Assembly (NCBI GenBank): GCA_018398815.1
Contig: CM031611.1
Span: 88,377,407 to 88,441,406, forward strand
Length of the DNA: 64,000 nt
DNA from: Conus ventricosus
Lineage: Eukaryota; Mollusca; Gastropoda; Neogastropoda; Conidae
Direction: 5' to 3'
Shown: positions 34,355 through 45,099 of the stretch, in pieces
Position numbering within the stretch: position 1 is the stretch's first letter
How the letters are laid out: every line of letters begins with the position of its first letter
Program-made: the position numbers and the translations under genes
The notes under the pieces: model-generated
Seen by the model: the letters and a program-made list of their open reading frames with translations, nothing else
The model's database searches: none
Told to the model about the DNA's origin: nothing

Positions 34355-35138
34355 ATGAAAGAATTTGCAATGAATTTAACATTGATCCTTCAACTAATTT
34401 TAAACAAAAGTTAGACCGCAATCAGGGTTAGGCACATTGTATTTGGGGCGCAAAAAGAGAATATACTTATGATTACTGGCAGGGCCACACCTCCTTTCCA
34501 ACCAAACGCACAAGTTCGATTGGATCCATAAACAAAAACATCCTAATGCCTGACAACATTTATCTTAGATGAAAGTAAAGGTCTAACAATGCCAGGCGTG
34601 CAAAGACTCAATGACTCCAAAGGACAAACGTTTGGTGTGAAATTAGGACCCCAAGCACAGACCAAGTCTACATAGTAGATCAATCTACAGGCTTTGATGC
34701 TAGAAAACAATTTCTAGCCAAAATTAGAAGAGCTTTTAACTCTGCGGGTTTGATTTGCCTGCCAGCATACAAAGGTATCAAGACTTCTTACACATGCTAG
34801 GTCAAAGGTTGACTTTGTTGTAGCCATGGATTATACATGCTGCCCTCTGCCCTTTAAAGACTACAGATTGCATGAATACAGAATTATAACAATGAAATCC
34901 TCACAGCTGGAGACGACCAAAACTTAGGGCACAATAAAAAATGCTTAAACACAAGACCCCCCATCCATTTTAAAGAAAGTACATAGCCCTGAAGAAAGCG
35001 ATCCAGTTATAACACCCCAGAAAGCCCCCCCCAGCCAGAAAGCAGTCCAGAAAGCACTCCACCTTTTTGATCACCTCTACGACATTCATACTAGCGAAAA
35101 GACAGCCCTTGTTGTATTTTTAACTTTTACTGGTTAGC
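34339..35138 (+). CDS. Unidentified Polinton protein, frameshifted
   Basis: Coding signal jumps between frames: MDNNAYERICNEFNIDPST at the start, then segments such as HTSFPTKRTSSIGSINKN, MPDNIYLDESKGLTMPGV, VDQSTGFDARKQFLAKIR and RAFNSAGLICLPAYKG, then an alternative-frame end. Expected length is about 250-265 residues. The coherent protein character across frames indicates a real gene with consensus errors or decay. I do not recognise the family with certainty; a structural or DNA-associated protein of the element is possible. Confidence 0.5.
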
Positions 35139-35394
35139 CATAACTTTATTTCACTAAACATTAATCCAGCAGCTGCACTCCTAACGTCCACAAAGGGGGC
35201 CAAAAAACCCCAGCCACCTTACCTATAGTAGACAAACCCAACTAACAACACTGCCAATTATGCCGGGCAGAGCATCAAGCGCTTTGGGCTGCTAACTTCT
35301 TTAATAGTTTGCTAGATGATGTAATTGTTTTCTAATCCAACTTTTAACGGGTTTGAGGTGTTGAGGCGTTACTGGCCCGTCGGCGCACGGCCTG

Positions 35395-35930
35395 TTAAAG
35401 CATAAACGAGGTAGAGATAGCAAACCCAACAGCTGTTAATATGCTAACTATTGTAATCCCCTGTTCTCTGAACAGAGTCCTTATTCTTTCAGCAGCGTAG
35501 TGTTTTTCATAAAGTATTCTTTTTTATAGTTTCTCTTATTCTCTTGTTGTGATGCTAGCTGCGCTCTGTTAGTAGAAAGCGTTTCTAACCTAGCTGCCCT
35601 TTCTATCATTAAATCCTGTATTTTTTGCTGTATTCTAGCCTTTTCTTCTCGCCCTAAATTGTATCATCTGCATCAGCCAGTTTTATTTTTTTCTTCTTCT
35701 ATCTCTCTATCTAGCTCACCAAGTTTTGCTAAATTGTTTGTTAGTTCACCCCTTATTGTCCGCAGAGCAGCATTAACCCCCAGGATTTCACGCATAGGCA
35801 ATGGAGAATCGTCAGTTGTTTTTAACTGTGTCTCCTCATTAAAACTCGTTTCAATTTCTGCTATTGCTTCATTTATTTTTTGGTCCTAATCTGAAAAGAG
35901 GTCATTCTATTTCAGATCGTGTTGGCAACT
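35395..35930 (-). CDS. Polinton coiled-coil protein with C-terminal hydrophobic segment
   Basis: Minus-strand frames encode a long charged helix (parts read REIEEEKNK, REEKARIQQKIQDLMIERAA, LETLSTNRAQLASQQENK) followed by AAERIRTLFREQGITIVS and a hydrophobic end (ILTAVGFAIST), with a stop at 35395. An 'IRTLFREQGxTIxSILTAxG' end is, by my recollection, a recurrent signature of an uncharacterised Polinton protein. The N-terminus is unclear because of frame breaks near 35660 and 35890. It probably acts at a membrane or in virion assembly, but this is inferred from layout only. Confidence 0.6.
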
Positions 35931-35974
35931 CTTCCCCCAAGTTCTGTAAAAGACAAAACAGCCCACCTTTAAAA

Positions 35975-36363
35975 TTTTAAAAATGTTTAATTGCCTTTGG
36001 TCAGCAACAGGGATCCTCTGTCTAATTGTGTTTATTTTAAAAAACTTAGATGGGTCGGCTTGTAGTAACTCTTACAAAATTTCCTCTGCTAGTTCTTATA
36101 TACAGATGGTTGCTTTTATCAATCTTAAAATCAAAAGGACTAGGCCTTCTGGCGGCTCTAGTCCTAAGGTTAGTAAATGAGTTTCATTCTATTTGCCAAA
36201 GTTCTGCCGAAAATCGCTAACTAATGAAGGGGTTGAAGAACCTTCTGCGCCTTTCAAGTTCTTCGCGCAATAAGGGCCAATTCTGTTTAAATCTTCTTCA
36301 AATGAAGGGCCTGCAGATCTCTTTCTTTTTCAAAGGATCAGGCGCGCCAAAATCTTCATCCAT
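35975..36363 (-). CDS. Unidentified Polinton protein, divergent from the capsid gene
   Basis: It starts MDEDFGAPDPLKKK on the minus strand and continues through two frames with FEEDLNRIGPYCAKNLKG and TLGLEPPEGLVLLILRL. The 3' end is unclear. Its start is 33 bp from the divergent major capsid gene start, so a shared promoter region is likely. Family not recognised. Confidence 0.4.
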
Positions 36364-36396
36364 ATTTTTTATTTATATTCTTTTTTGTTTTTAAAA

Positions 36397-37669
36397 ATGA
36401 ACTCATACGGTTGTGACCTCGATCCATACAGAAAAGAGAAGGAACCCCATGGCGTAAAAGGAAAAAGGCAGACCGTAATTAGTGTAAATACTCCATCAAC
36501 AGTTCAGCCGGACAAACTTTAATAGTAAAGTTCCCTGATCTTGGCGCGGCGATTTTATAATGCCAGGCACTGCTAAACTATCATTCAAAATAGATATTAA
36601 ATCGACAATCCTAATGCTACTGTTTTTTGGGCAAGCAATCGTAACCATTGGAAAATCAAACGGGAGGGCAGAGAAGTCTTTGTACTAAGCGAGGCAGATA
36701 TTTTACCCTCTATTTCTGATCTATGGCTGCCTAAAAAAGAGAGAAAAGAGAAAGTTTATCAGGAATACAAGGTCCAAACGGCCTCAACCCACAGGCTTAA
36801 AGTGAGGATGCAAGGATGATGTTAAAAAATGAGGCAGTAGCAGAAGCATTGGCAACAGATTCGCATCCCTTTAGATTTTGAACTGTTAAAGACGCATATG
36901 CCATATTACCAAAAGCGCACTAAAAAAAAAACTTACTTATAACTGACATTTAATCCTAGGGGTTCTGTTGTTCTGTCTGAAGACCCTTTAGCTAAATACA
37001 CAGTCAGCGACATTTCTCTTGAGTTTGTGTTGTTACTAACCCCGAACTGGCCAGAACAATCTTAACCCAGTAAAAAATAAAACATTATTTATTATGAAAG
37101 GGTATACACCCCACTACAGAAATAAAAATAAGCGAGACACTCTTTGGGGAACATACATCTAAATCAGTCTCTGAAGTCTTTAAAAGGAATTTTATTTTTG
37201 TTACGGGAAGGAACAACTCCTTTTCAGAGAAATCAAAGCGTTTTATAATCCAAAAATTGAAAAGGGTTTGACTGTGCAAAAAAATGGCAAGTCTGATCAG
37301 TTGTATTCGGGTCGCGGACTTTTACCTCACCAATACTTGTTTGAAATAAGAAAAGATGTTCGCTGGAGGTAGGCAAAGGGATCCTCAGTTGATCGTGTAT
37401 GTAAAAACTTCGCCTTTATGATGTAAGCTAAAGACTACTTAATAACCAAATTGGACGTGGCTGGATTTTTAGATCCACATTTGACAACAGATTGTTTGGA
37501 AGTGGAGAAAGGGTAGGGCAAGATGGTATAAAAATAAATATTCACAAGAAAGCAATGGAAAGGCCCAATAAAAAGCATGTTTTTATGGTTTGTGATGCTC
37601 AGTTTAAACATTGAAGAAAACAGGCTAAAAGACGGCGGCTTATTAAAAGTAGAAGAAATAAACTTTTAA
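36397..37669 (+). CDS. Polinton major capsid protein (double jelly-roll), frameshifted
   Basis: The start reads MNSYGCDLDPYRKEKEPHG. Recognisable blocks in order are LIVKFPDLGA and MPGTAKLSFKIDIKS (first jelly-roll strands), SDLWLPKKEREKVYQE, then RIPLDFELLK, a short stretch with MPYYQK, and VSDISLEF with NPELART, the conserved 'PLDFELL ... YYQ ... ISLEF' pattern of Polinton capsid proteins. The C-terminal part includes KLDVAGFLDPHLTTD. Expected length is about 424 residues, at the short end for the family. At least eight one-base breaks occur. The packaging ATPase follows within 10 bp on the same strand. Confidence 0.75.
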
Positions 37670-37677
37670 AAAAACAG

Positions 37678-38300
37678 ATGGATAGTTTGAACTTTTTTTG
37701 CCAAAAGATCCGCACTGTTCTTTTATCTGGGGGATTACTGGTGTGGGAAAAACTGTCTTCGTACTTGATTTGTTACAAACAATATACAGGTTTCATTACG
37801 ACACAATGTTATATTCTGCACAACCTTTAAAGCACAAAAAGTCTTACAAAAAAAGGGAAGTTTTTTTTTGGACAGACGATAATATATTTTTAGTTGATCC
37901 TAGCGACAAACTGAGCGACTGTTTAGAACATTACTATAACTATTTGAGGAACTGAAACACTGTTTAATATTTTGATGACTGTTCAGCTGAACGAGACATT
38001 GTTAAAAAAAGAAAAGCCCTGTCAAAGCTAGCCTTAGCGGCCGCCACGCCTTAGTTTCTGTGTGGCTCTTAACTCAAAAAATACAAAGCTGTCTAAAAGA
38101 CTTTAGATCGCATTTAAAAATCAGTTGTATTATTTTACACTAAGGACAAAGATATTTTTGAAGAATGTTTAAGTGAAAATTAATAAAAAGGGACAAAGAT
38201 GACTAAAAAAAATAAAAGACCCGTTAGAAAAATCTAAGCACGCTAAGCTATGCTTACGGACTGACTCCCCAGTTCAATACGTTTGTTATTGTAGATTGTT
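37678..38300 (+). CDS. Polinton packaging ATPase (A32/FtsK-HerA type), frameshifted
   Basis: The frame at 37698-37955 reads PKDPHCSFIWGITGVGKTVF: the Walker A P-loop is GITGVGKT. After a break near 37950 the Walker B strand LFIFDDCSAERD appears, followed by ARHALVSVWLLTQKY (sensor region) and FEECLSEN. This order and spacing are those of the viral genome-packaging ATPase of Polintons, about 210 residues here. It starts 9 bp after the capsid gene stop. The frame is broken three or four times. Confidence 0.85.
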
Positions 38301-38355
38301 TTATTATTGATTCTTATAACAATTTGTTTATTATAATTTGTTTATTATAAAAAGA

Positions 38356-39165
38356 ATGTCTCGGGGGCCAAATCAAAAGCGAGCTAACTCCTAAATGCAC
38401 TGCAGTAGAGCTAAAAGACCTAGCAGACATAACTGAGTTTGATCTAATAGGGTGCCAGGAAATGTTTATGGATTGAGTACACAGAGACGGGGTTTACAAA
38501 CGAACAGAAATGAAGACACAAAACGACAGCAATATCCTACCCTAGAAGAGATAAGAAATTTAAGAGCAAACGATTTGGCAAACAATGAATACAAAATTCA
38601 TAAAAGAGAGAATGTTTGGGCTTTGCTTCCTGAAATTGACTGGAATTTAAAGTTTGAACTAGGGAGCCCCAAAAGTAACTATATAAGAAAAACAATTTAG
38701 AAAGGTTTTGAATGCAGGGCTCATTCTTGTTAGCCAGTTCCGGGAAACACAACAGAAAAAACAATTGAAATAGCTTGGCAGGGACTGAATATATCCCTAC
38801 AGAGAAAGAAGTCCTTAGCTGAAGTGGGGGGCGACAACCGTCGGCTTAGAATTTACCCCAACGCTACAGGTACTACCTAGCAAATGACAAAGTTTTTTCG
38901 CTTATATTACTCCGAGAGAGGAAAATACTAGTTTGCCAGAACATGCCTAATTAGAGGCTACAAATAAGGCTAAAACTTGGATGCCCCTCTTAATTTGTCA
39001 TTGCAATTACTAAAAATGGAAAAGAAATAAACACCCATGTACATCTGACAAGGTTACGTGATGGTTGACAAAGACAAACAAACCCAGTACTCGACTTTAT
39101 TTTCATTACGTATGTTGATTTTATTGCGTTTTACTCTGTTGATGAAGTGTTCCAGAAGGATTAAT
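38356..39165 (+). CDS. Unidentified Polinton protein, possibly minor capsid
   Basis: It starts MSRGPNQKRANS or, with one base change, continues as ELTPKCTAVELKDLADI; the open stretch 38452-38700 contains YPTLEEIRNLRANDLANNEY and PEIDWNLKFELGSPK. Later frames show TEKTIEIAWQGLN-like and FVIAITKNGKEINTHVHL-like strand-rich segments. Position after capsid and ATPase and a beta-rich look make a penton/minor capsid role possible, but I cannot identify the family. Confidence 0.35.
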
Positions 39166-39346
39166 AAGAAATATGTATAAGTTTAAATTAAATAAAATAA
39201 TCTTAATTAAAAATGGGGGTTCAACAGTTTAGATTAGAGCAAATACTGAACTTCAAAAGGAAATAGAAAGCGATTTGGATAATATAGGATTACTAGAAAG
39301 AAATAACTAAAGCTTTAAATACTCTTTCTTATGTAATTACTGCTCC

Positions 39347-39454
39347 TCAGCTGTAGCTAGCGTAAGTGCTGGGTTTGGTGTTCTCTTTTAGCCACTGGGC
39401 TGGAGCGCCAGCCTCTTTAGCATTAGGAGGCCTTGGTTTGGGTTTAGGCGCCAT
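39347..39454 (-). CDS. 35-residue proline/lysine-rich Polinton peptide
   Basis: On the minus strand the frame starts MAPKPKPRPPNAKEAGAPAQ and ends TKPSTYASYS with a stop. In copy A the corresponding frame is shifted near 180-190. Its ATG lies on the complement of the CATG that also contains the plus-strand start at 39453. Basic and proline-rich composition suggests a nucleic-acid-binding tail or peptide. Real status uncertain because of size. Confidence 0.4.
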   Translation of the reverse strand: MAPKPKPRPPNAKEAGAPAQWLKENTKPSTYASYS

Positions 39455-39770
39455 GTCTATGATTGTAAGTGCTGTTTTAAAAAAAATAACTCCTAAATTA
39501 CAAAAGCACACTGCCATTGTGGCCCTAGCATCACAAAAACTTTGTTCATTAAGATTAAGAATAAGCAAATCATTACAGGATGAAAACATTACGGACAAGA
39601 ATTTCAGAAGCTTAGGGCTGACGGTGATGATTACAGACGGCAAAAAATTGAACTTCAAAAGGAGTGGAGAAAGACTTTTACTTCACGACGGGTAAGACAC
39701 TGATGCAATTAAACAGAACTTTGAAAAACAAACACATGATCGTTTAAAACCCAAAAATAGGCAAAAAAAA
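39453..39770 (+). CDS. Small Polinton-associated protein of unknown function, copy C
   Basis: This is the counterpart of 205-492 and starts MSMIVSAVLKKITPKLQKHT. It keeps the acidic DENITD segment but loses a base there, so the open frame ends early at 39695 in a shifted frame. The correct frame resumes downstream with QNFEKQTHDRLKPKNRQKK and a stop near 39770, giving about 105 residues. It is the last gene before the LTR insertion. Confidence 0.6.
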
Positions 39771-39924
39771 TAAGTTTAGCAAAAAATAAATACTATTATT
39801 TTTGTTAACTCACTGTGTTTGGCGGACAACTTGCAGATCTTCACGAACAAAGGATCTTTTAGGAGCGGGCTTTTTAGACGTAGTAACACCGCTAGAAGAG
39901 AGAGTTTCTCTTAAAAAATAAAAA

Positions 39925-41760
39925 TGTGACTTTTTATTAAGACCCCATTCATAAATGATGGTTGAGTGCTCAGGCAAGAACGAAAGACCGTAGTAGGAAA
40001 GTCAAGCTTTCGTCCAAAAACCCTTTTCATTTACTTTCCACAGATGTAATCAAGAGGTTTGATCTTTGATTCAACAACTGAATTTAATTAAGTATGAATG
40101 AAATAAATGATAAACTGCGGTGAAAAATGTCGTATGGTTGCTTTGTATGTTTATGTCCGTTTGTTGCCTATAAAAAGAGTTCATATAAAAGAAATAAATC
40201 AAAAACATACACCAATAACGACAAAGTCTCTGTCCTTCTTTCCCTTCACTTCTTGCAGTACACGAATAAAGACTGTCGCTCGTGCTACAAAAAATATTTT
40301 TCCCGGGAGGATACACACAAAAAAAATGAAGTCATGCACAAAGATATAAAATGTAAGAAAAAAATGTCTGAGTGTGGTTAAATGGCGTGCTTGGATATGG
40401 GGGGATGTGTTTAAGCGATTGTCACTCACTTCACGGAATTGCGTAGCGTTCCGGAGTTCCGCGACGTTCACAGTCCCCTTCCAGATCTCGGTAAGGTCGA
40501 CACACCAGCACGTTTCCTCCCGACGAGGATGTAGCGGGATAAAGACGTTGCCGAAGGTGAAGATAAAAGACGAGTAGTGTAAAAAAATGAAACCAAACCT
40601 GCAAGATAACAATTGTCTTAAAATCTTGCACTATGGTGCACATCACTATTCCATCCATCACACTTCTAACACACTTACAATTGCACTAGCTTGCTCTATC
40701 ATTACAATTGATTTCCTTCAAAAATCGCTTTAACGATGAAGCTCATCAACAAAGAAGGAAAAATGTATACAATATTCCAATCTGCCTTGACCGAGTTTTT
40801 TCGCCAAGGCTTAGTGTTTGATGAATTACAATTATATTTAATCCTTGAATGGATTAAATCAAATGGCGTTAATCTTCATTAAATACAGATCACTTAGATC
40901 CACGAAAAGCTTCGTTCATAACTTGAACTCTTTTACGATTCTTTAAATAATAAATCTGCATTCACACAAATATCACATCTTCTAAATATGGTTGCATACA
41001 ACGGTGAGCTGAAATAGAATTTCCCTAATATGGATTAGTACATGGCAACACGATATGATGAAGCAAACAGATGAAGATACAGCTCTACGATCAATCAAAA
41101 CGTGTTGACCGGAAACCAAAATATTTAATTCAGAGCATATTAAATGATCGCGCGCAACAAAAATATTATTGAACTGGAAAAATGTGCCTTAATGCGTTTA
41201 CATTGAAATAGTTTTTGTTGCTCATACAAAAAATGTTTTCGACCTATTTAACCCAACACAGCCTTTGCCCACAGCTAACAGACCTCGCCCACGGAACGAT
41301 GAGACTCGTTCAACTCTCCCCGAAAAAGTTGTGGTATCGTCCCAGTGCCCTGTAGTGCCACTTCATCCGGCCTCGACTGATGCCTTCAAAAGGTTTCTTG
41401 CTCTTGAATAATTAGACCTTTCTACGGAGCCAATTCCACGACCTCCGGGCTGTCCAAGATGGTAGATGCAACCGTTACTATTACTGCACAAAGCGCGGAC
41501 AGAGACACTACTGCCACTTGACATCCCTGATTGGTCAGTACGACGGTTTCGATGCCCTACATTGTAAATCATTTATTTTTAATACAAATGCAAGTCTGCA
41601 TGACGCTTGAAATTATAAACGTACTGCCGTGAACAGAAACTAACAATTAGTTTTGTCGTTTGGACATAGAAATATTAATCCAGCGCAGAGCGAATAGACG
41701 TCAGTATCGATTGCGTCCCTTTTCTAATGAAAAGAACCGAGCTTATGAAAGAATGTCACA
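39925..41760 (-). repeat. 3' LTR of the retrotransposon, copy C
   Basis: 1.84-kb direct repeat of 47048-48897 with TGTGAC/GTCACA ends. Confidence 0.9.
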
Positions 41761-41776
41761 AATACCCCCCTACTTA
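41761..41776 (-). promoter_or_regulatory. Polypurine tract, copy C
   Basis: The minus strand reads TAAGTAGGGGGGTATT directly before the 3' LTR; the G run agrees with copy A. Confidence 0.7.
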
Positions 41777-41899
41777 GCGAAAAATCCTATTTAAGCAAAA
41801 CACTAAGAAAGGTGACAGTCCATTAATAAAGTCAAATAAAAGGGTTGAACAATCAAATATGCACAACTCTTTTGCATTTCTCAATATATACATTTGCAG

Positions 41900-42390
41900 G
41901 ATTCCAGAGTGCTTTACACTCTTCTATAACTGTACTTCTGCTCATGTAGTCTGCACCGACATTATCTTTTCCAGCGATGACTCTGATGTGAAATCATGAT
42001 CTTGCAGAGTATTTCCCAGCGTAACAGGCGACCATTTGCAGTCTTGTTCTTTTCAGACATTGCAAGGTTGATGGTCTGTTTCCAGTATAAATTCGTAAAC
42101 CCTAGAGATACCCGGGTCAAACTTTGACTGCCCACACGAACTGCCAAGCATTCTTTCTCTACTGTGGGGTAGTTCCTTTCGGGCTTGTTGAGCTTTTTAC
42201 ATGGGGTAAGCCCTGGCTGTAGCATTCCGTCATGCTCTTGAAGTAGAACTGCTCCCAGTCCCAGATCGCTGGCGTCTGTTGCGTAGCACGTAGGGGTTTT
42301 CCCCTGTCTGCAACCGCAAGATAGGTGCGCTGACGAGTTTTTTTTCTTCAGCGTCCTCATGGCCTTCCACATGCCTCTGACCATACAATC
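41900..42390 (-). pseudogene. Retrotransposon RNase H domain, copy C
   Basis: The frame at 41962-42384 contains CYATDASDLGLGAVLLQEHD, the Ty3-type RNase H start with catalytic Asp, and KLNKPERNYPTVEKECLAV with the conserved Glu-containing helix. Downstream the frame drifts. It is the last Pol domain; the polypurine tract follows within 150-200 bp. Confidence 0.9.
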
Positions 42391-43330
42391 TCTCCGGCTG
42401 GTCTTTCTTTGTCAGATCTGTCAATGGTACAGCAATCATGGCGAAGTTCGGAACAAATTTCCGATAGTATCCTGCCAAACCCCGGAATGACCTGAGCTCT
42501 TTCTTGGTCTTCGGGCTTTCGGCTTTCTCAAGCTTTTCTTTGCTTGTCCCCCTCTGCCCGACCTGACCTCGTCCAACCTGATGTCCTAAGAACGGTAATT
42601 TTATGGAATCCAAAAAAGCATTTGGATGGTTTCGCATGAGCCCTGCCCCTTGCAGTCTCTTAAGTACGGCTTTGATTGCCTCAACATGTTCCTCCCAAGT
42701 CTCAGAACGATTAGAAAAATCATCAATAAAGTTGTGGGACATCTTTTGATTTAAGTCACCAATAATTTCCTCATCATCCTTGTGAACACGCACTTGCGTC
42801 CTCCCTGCCAAAGGGCATAAAGTCTCCACTGATACTGTCCCTGGGGTACTAAAAGCTGTCTTTGGCTTGTCCTTTTCGTTCATTTGAATCTTGCCAGAAA
42901 CCCTTTGACAGATCAATTTGAAAAGTATTTCGCTTTTCCGATCTTTGCAAAGATCGTTTCGATGTCTGGTAGTGGCTCTGCGTCGAATTTTGTCATGAGA
43001 TTCAGTCTCCTGTAATCGATACAGAACCTACTGTCGATCTTTCTTCTTAACCAATACAATGGGCGCATTGTATGGAGATATGGCGGTTCTATCACTCCCA
43101 TGGCTAGCATTTGACAACCTCTTTTTCAACCGTTTCTATTTGAGAGTTGGCACCGGTACTGATGTACCTCAACTGGGTTTTTGTATGCCCGTCTCAATTC
43201 GCAGGTAACTAGATTGGGTTTCCCCCTGGCAAATCGGTGAAGATTTCGTCATGACGACGAACAATGTCTTTTCCCGCTCTGTCCTCTGTTCGCTGGATAG
43301 CTGTGGTCCAACACGACATTGCTGGAGTCC
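42391..43330 (-). pseudogene. Retrotransposon reverse transcriptase domain, copy C
   Basis: The N-terminal part at 42913-43110 reads LAMGVIEPPYLHTMRP, then RFCIDYRRLNLMTKFDAEPL and PDIETIFAKIGKAKYFS, the classical fingers/palm blocks of Ty3/gypsy RT. The frame at 42230-42916 gives KPKTAFSTPGTVSVE, HNFIDDFSN (the IDD form of the catalytic YxDD), ETWEEHVEAIKAVLKRLQ and LPFLGHQVG (thumb start). The connection to RNase H contains RSFRGLAGYYRKFVPNF. Two frameshifts separate the blocks. Integrase lies upstream, at higher coordinates. Confidence 0.93.
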
Positions 43331-43439
43331 TCGTTCTCTTCCAAAAGGGAGAGTGGTATAAGGTCCCGTCAGATACTCTTCATGATCTTCCTCCTGCATG
43401 ACAACTGCGACGTACTCCTGTTGTTTCAATCCTTCTCTT

Positions 43440-44680
43440 TCAAAGTACCTTTGAGGGGATTGATGTGATATGTCTTCTCCTTGCCGTTGATCCAATCTTG
43501 TAATCAACTGGATTGACTCTTCTGGAAATGGGTACGGTCCTTTCCATGTTAACTGGAGCTGTTATGTTTCTGTGGAAGTAGCACTAATACTTGTTCCCAG
43601 AATGAGATGTCTCATCTTCGTTTTCCTGTTGTAGTGCTCGCTTGTCGTCCCCGGGAGCCTTTTCCAGATTGTCACGAGCTATCTTGCATGTTTTTTTCGA
43701 TCCTCTCCTTCAGATCGATGACATATTCCGCCGTTGTTCTGACGTCTGTCTCCAGCTCCTCGTCTGTCCATATTGTTTTAAGACCTGCATTGGTCCACGC
43801 ACTGTCTCCCATATAATAGTTTAAATGGTGAAACTTGAGTGATTCTTGTTTTGCTTCTCTGTAAGCGAACAATACTGGCAGGAAGAAATCTGTCCCACTC
43901 TTTGGGTGAAACTAAACAAAGTTTCTTCAACATGGACTTCAACGTGCCATTAAATCTTTCCACAGTCCGTTGGGCTGAGCGGTGGTAAGGCGTTGTGGTG
44001 ATACCTTTAATGTTCAAGAGTCTGTTGACCCTTGCATCGTCCCAAAAAGAAATTGACTACCTCTGTCCGTGAGAATTTGTGTTGGTATTCCCACTCTCGC
44101 GTCCAGATTTCCCACAAAGCTTCAGCCACTGCTTCGTGTTGATGTTACGGAGTGCTGTTGCCTCTGCGTAGCGCGTAGCATAATCGATGACGGTGAGAAT
44201 GTAAACTCTTCCCTGATGATGACATGGGTTGATGGGTCCGATGATGTCCACTGCAACACGATGGAACGGTATTTCGATCAGCGGCATCCGCTTTAACTGG
44301 GGCTTTCCTAATACTATTTCTGCCGATACATCTCCTGACACGTATCGCATGACGCACAATATCTTTTGACGTCACCTTCCACTCCTGGCCAAAAGAAATC
44401 ATGTAGCAACGCTCTTTCGTACGCCTTACACCGAGGTGTCCAGACATAGGTATGTCATGAGCTACTTGTAGTACGTTGAAACTCAGTTTCCTGGGTACCA
44501 CAACTTGGTATGCTGCGTCGTTGGTGTACGCACCTTCCTATATAGTATTTCCCTTCTTGATCATAAACGATTTTCACACCTGTTTTTGCTGAAAGTCGTT
44601 GTCTGTTACGGGCCAACTCAAACAACTTCTTGAGTGATGGTCTTTCATCTGTTCTTCCTTTAACTCTGCAGGAATACAAT
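43440..44680 (-). pseudogene. Retrotransposon integrase with GPY/F C-terminus, copy C
   Basis: Blocks from N to C: zinc-binding region with HDIPMSGHLGVRRTKERC (44145-44501), first catalytic Asp in VAVDIIGPINP and TVIDYATRYAEATAL (44057-44359), catalytic Glu in ERFNGTLKSMLKKL (43778-44017), LFAYREAKQESL-type helix (about 43850), and a WKGPYP motif near 43530, the GPY/F module of Ty3/gypsy integrases. It is located between protease and RT, which defines the unusual domain order. Confidence 0.9.
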
Positions 44681-44699
44681 GCTGCAAGTTGCTTCTTTG

Positions 44700-45090
44700 A
44701 TCTTGAGCGGTTTCATCTGCCTGCCGGGAACGCTGCCGCTTGGATTGGATAAACGGGTACATTAAAGATCCCTCCTCTTTCTTGCTTCGGTATTTCCAAT
44801 CAATACTGGCAAACGGGGTTTTTCCATAACGAGTACTTCAGTCTTTCTGAAAAGTAGGGCGTCTCCATAAAGTACACTCCCCCACAGAAGATTTTGTTTG
44901 ACTGATGATGATGCCAGTGATACCTCTTTTTTCTGACCTGTGTAACAATGTTCTGGAACTAAGTCCTTCCCCACGATCGTCCCTGGTAGAGCCTGTATCT
45001 CTCACAGCATCCACCGTTTCTCCTTCGACTTCTAAACCCTTGCAATAGGGATTGAACTCGATCCCTTTACAACTAACACACAACTGTGAT
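44700..45090 (-). pseudogene. Retrotransposon aspartic protease, copy C
   Basis: The frame at 44838-45083 reads MCVSCKGIEFNPYCKGLE, GETVDAVRDTGSTRDD; DTG is the retroviral-type catalytic triad. The frame at 44762-44974 continues with GKDLVPEHCYTGQKKEVSL and VLVMEKPRLPVLIGN, where LIGN matches the strand that ends the fold. One frameshift separates the halves. Confidence 0.87.
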
Positions 45091-45099
45091 CATCTTTTA

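Noticed and set aside
36397..38300. Evidence that this is a separate free-living virus inserted in the genome
   Set aside because: Integrase, polymerase and small genes are collinear with known transposon-type Polintons; a distinct virus is not needed to explain it.
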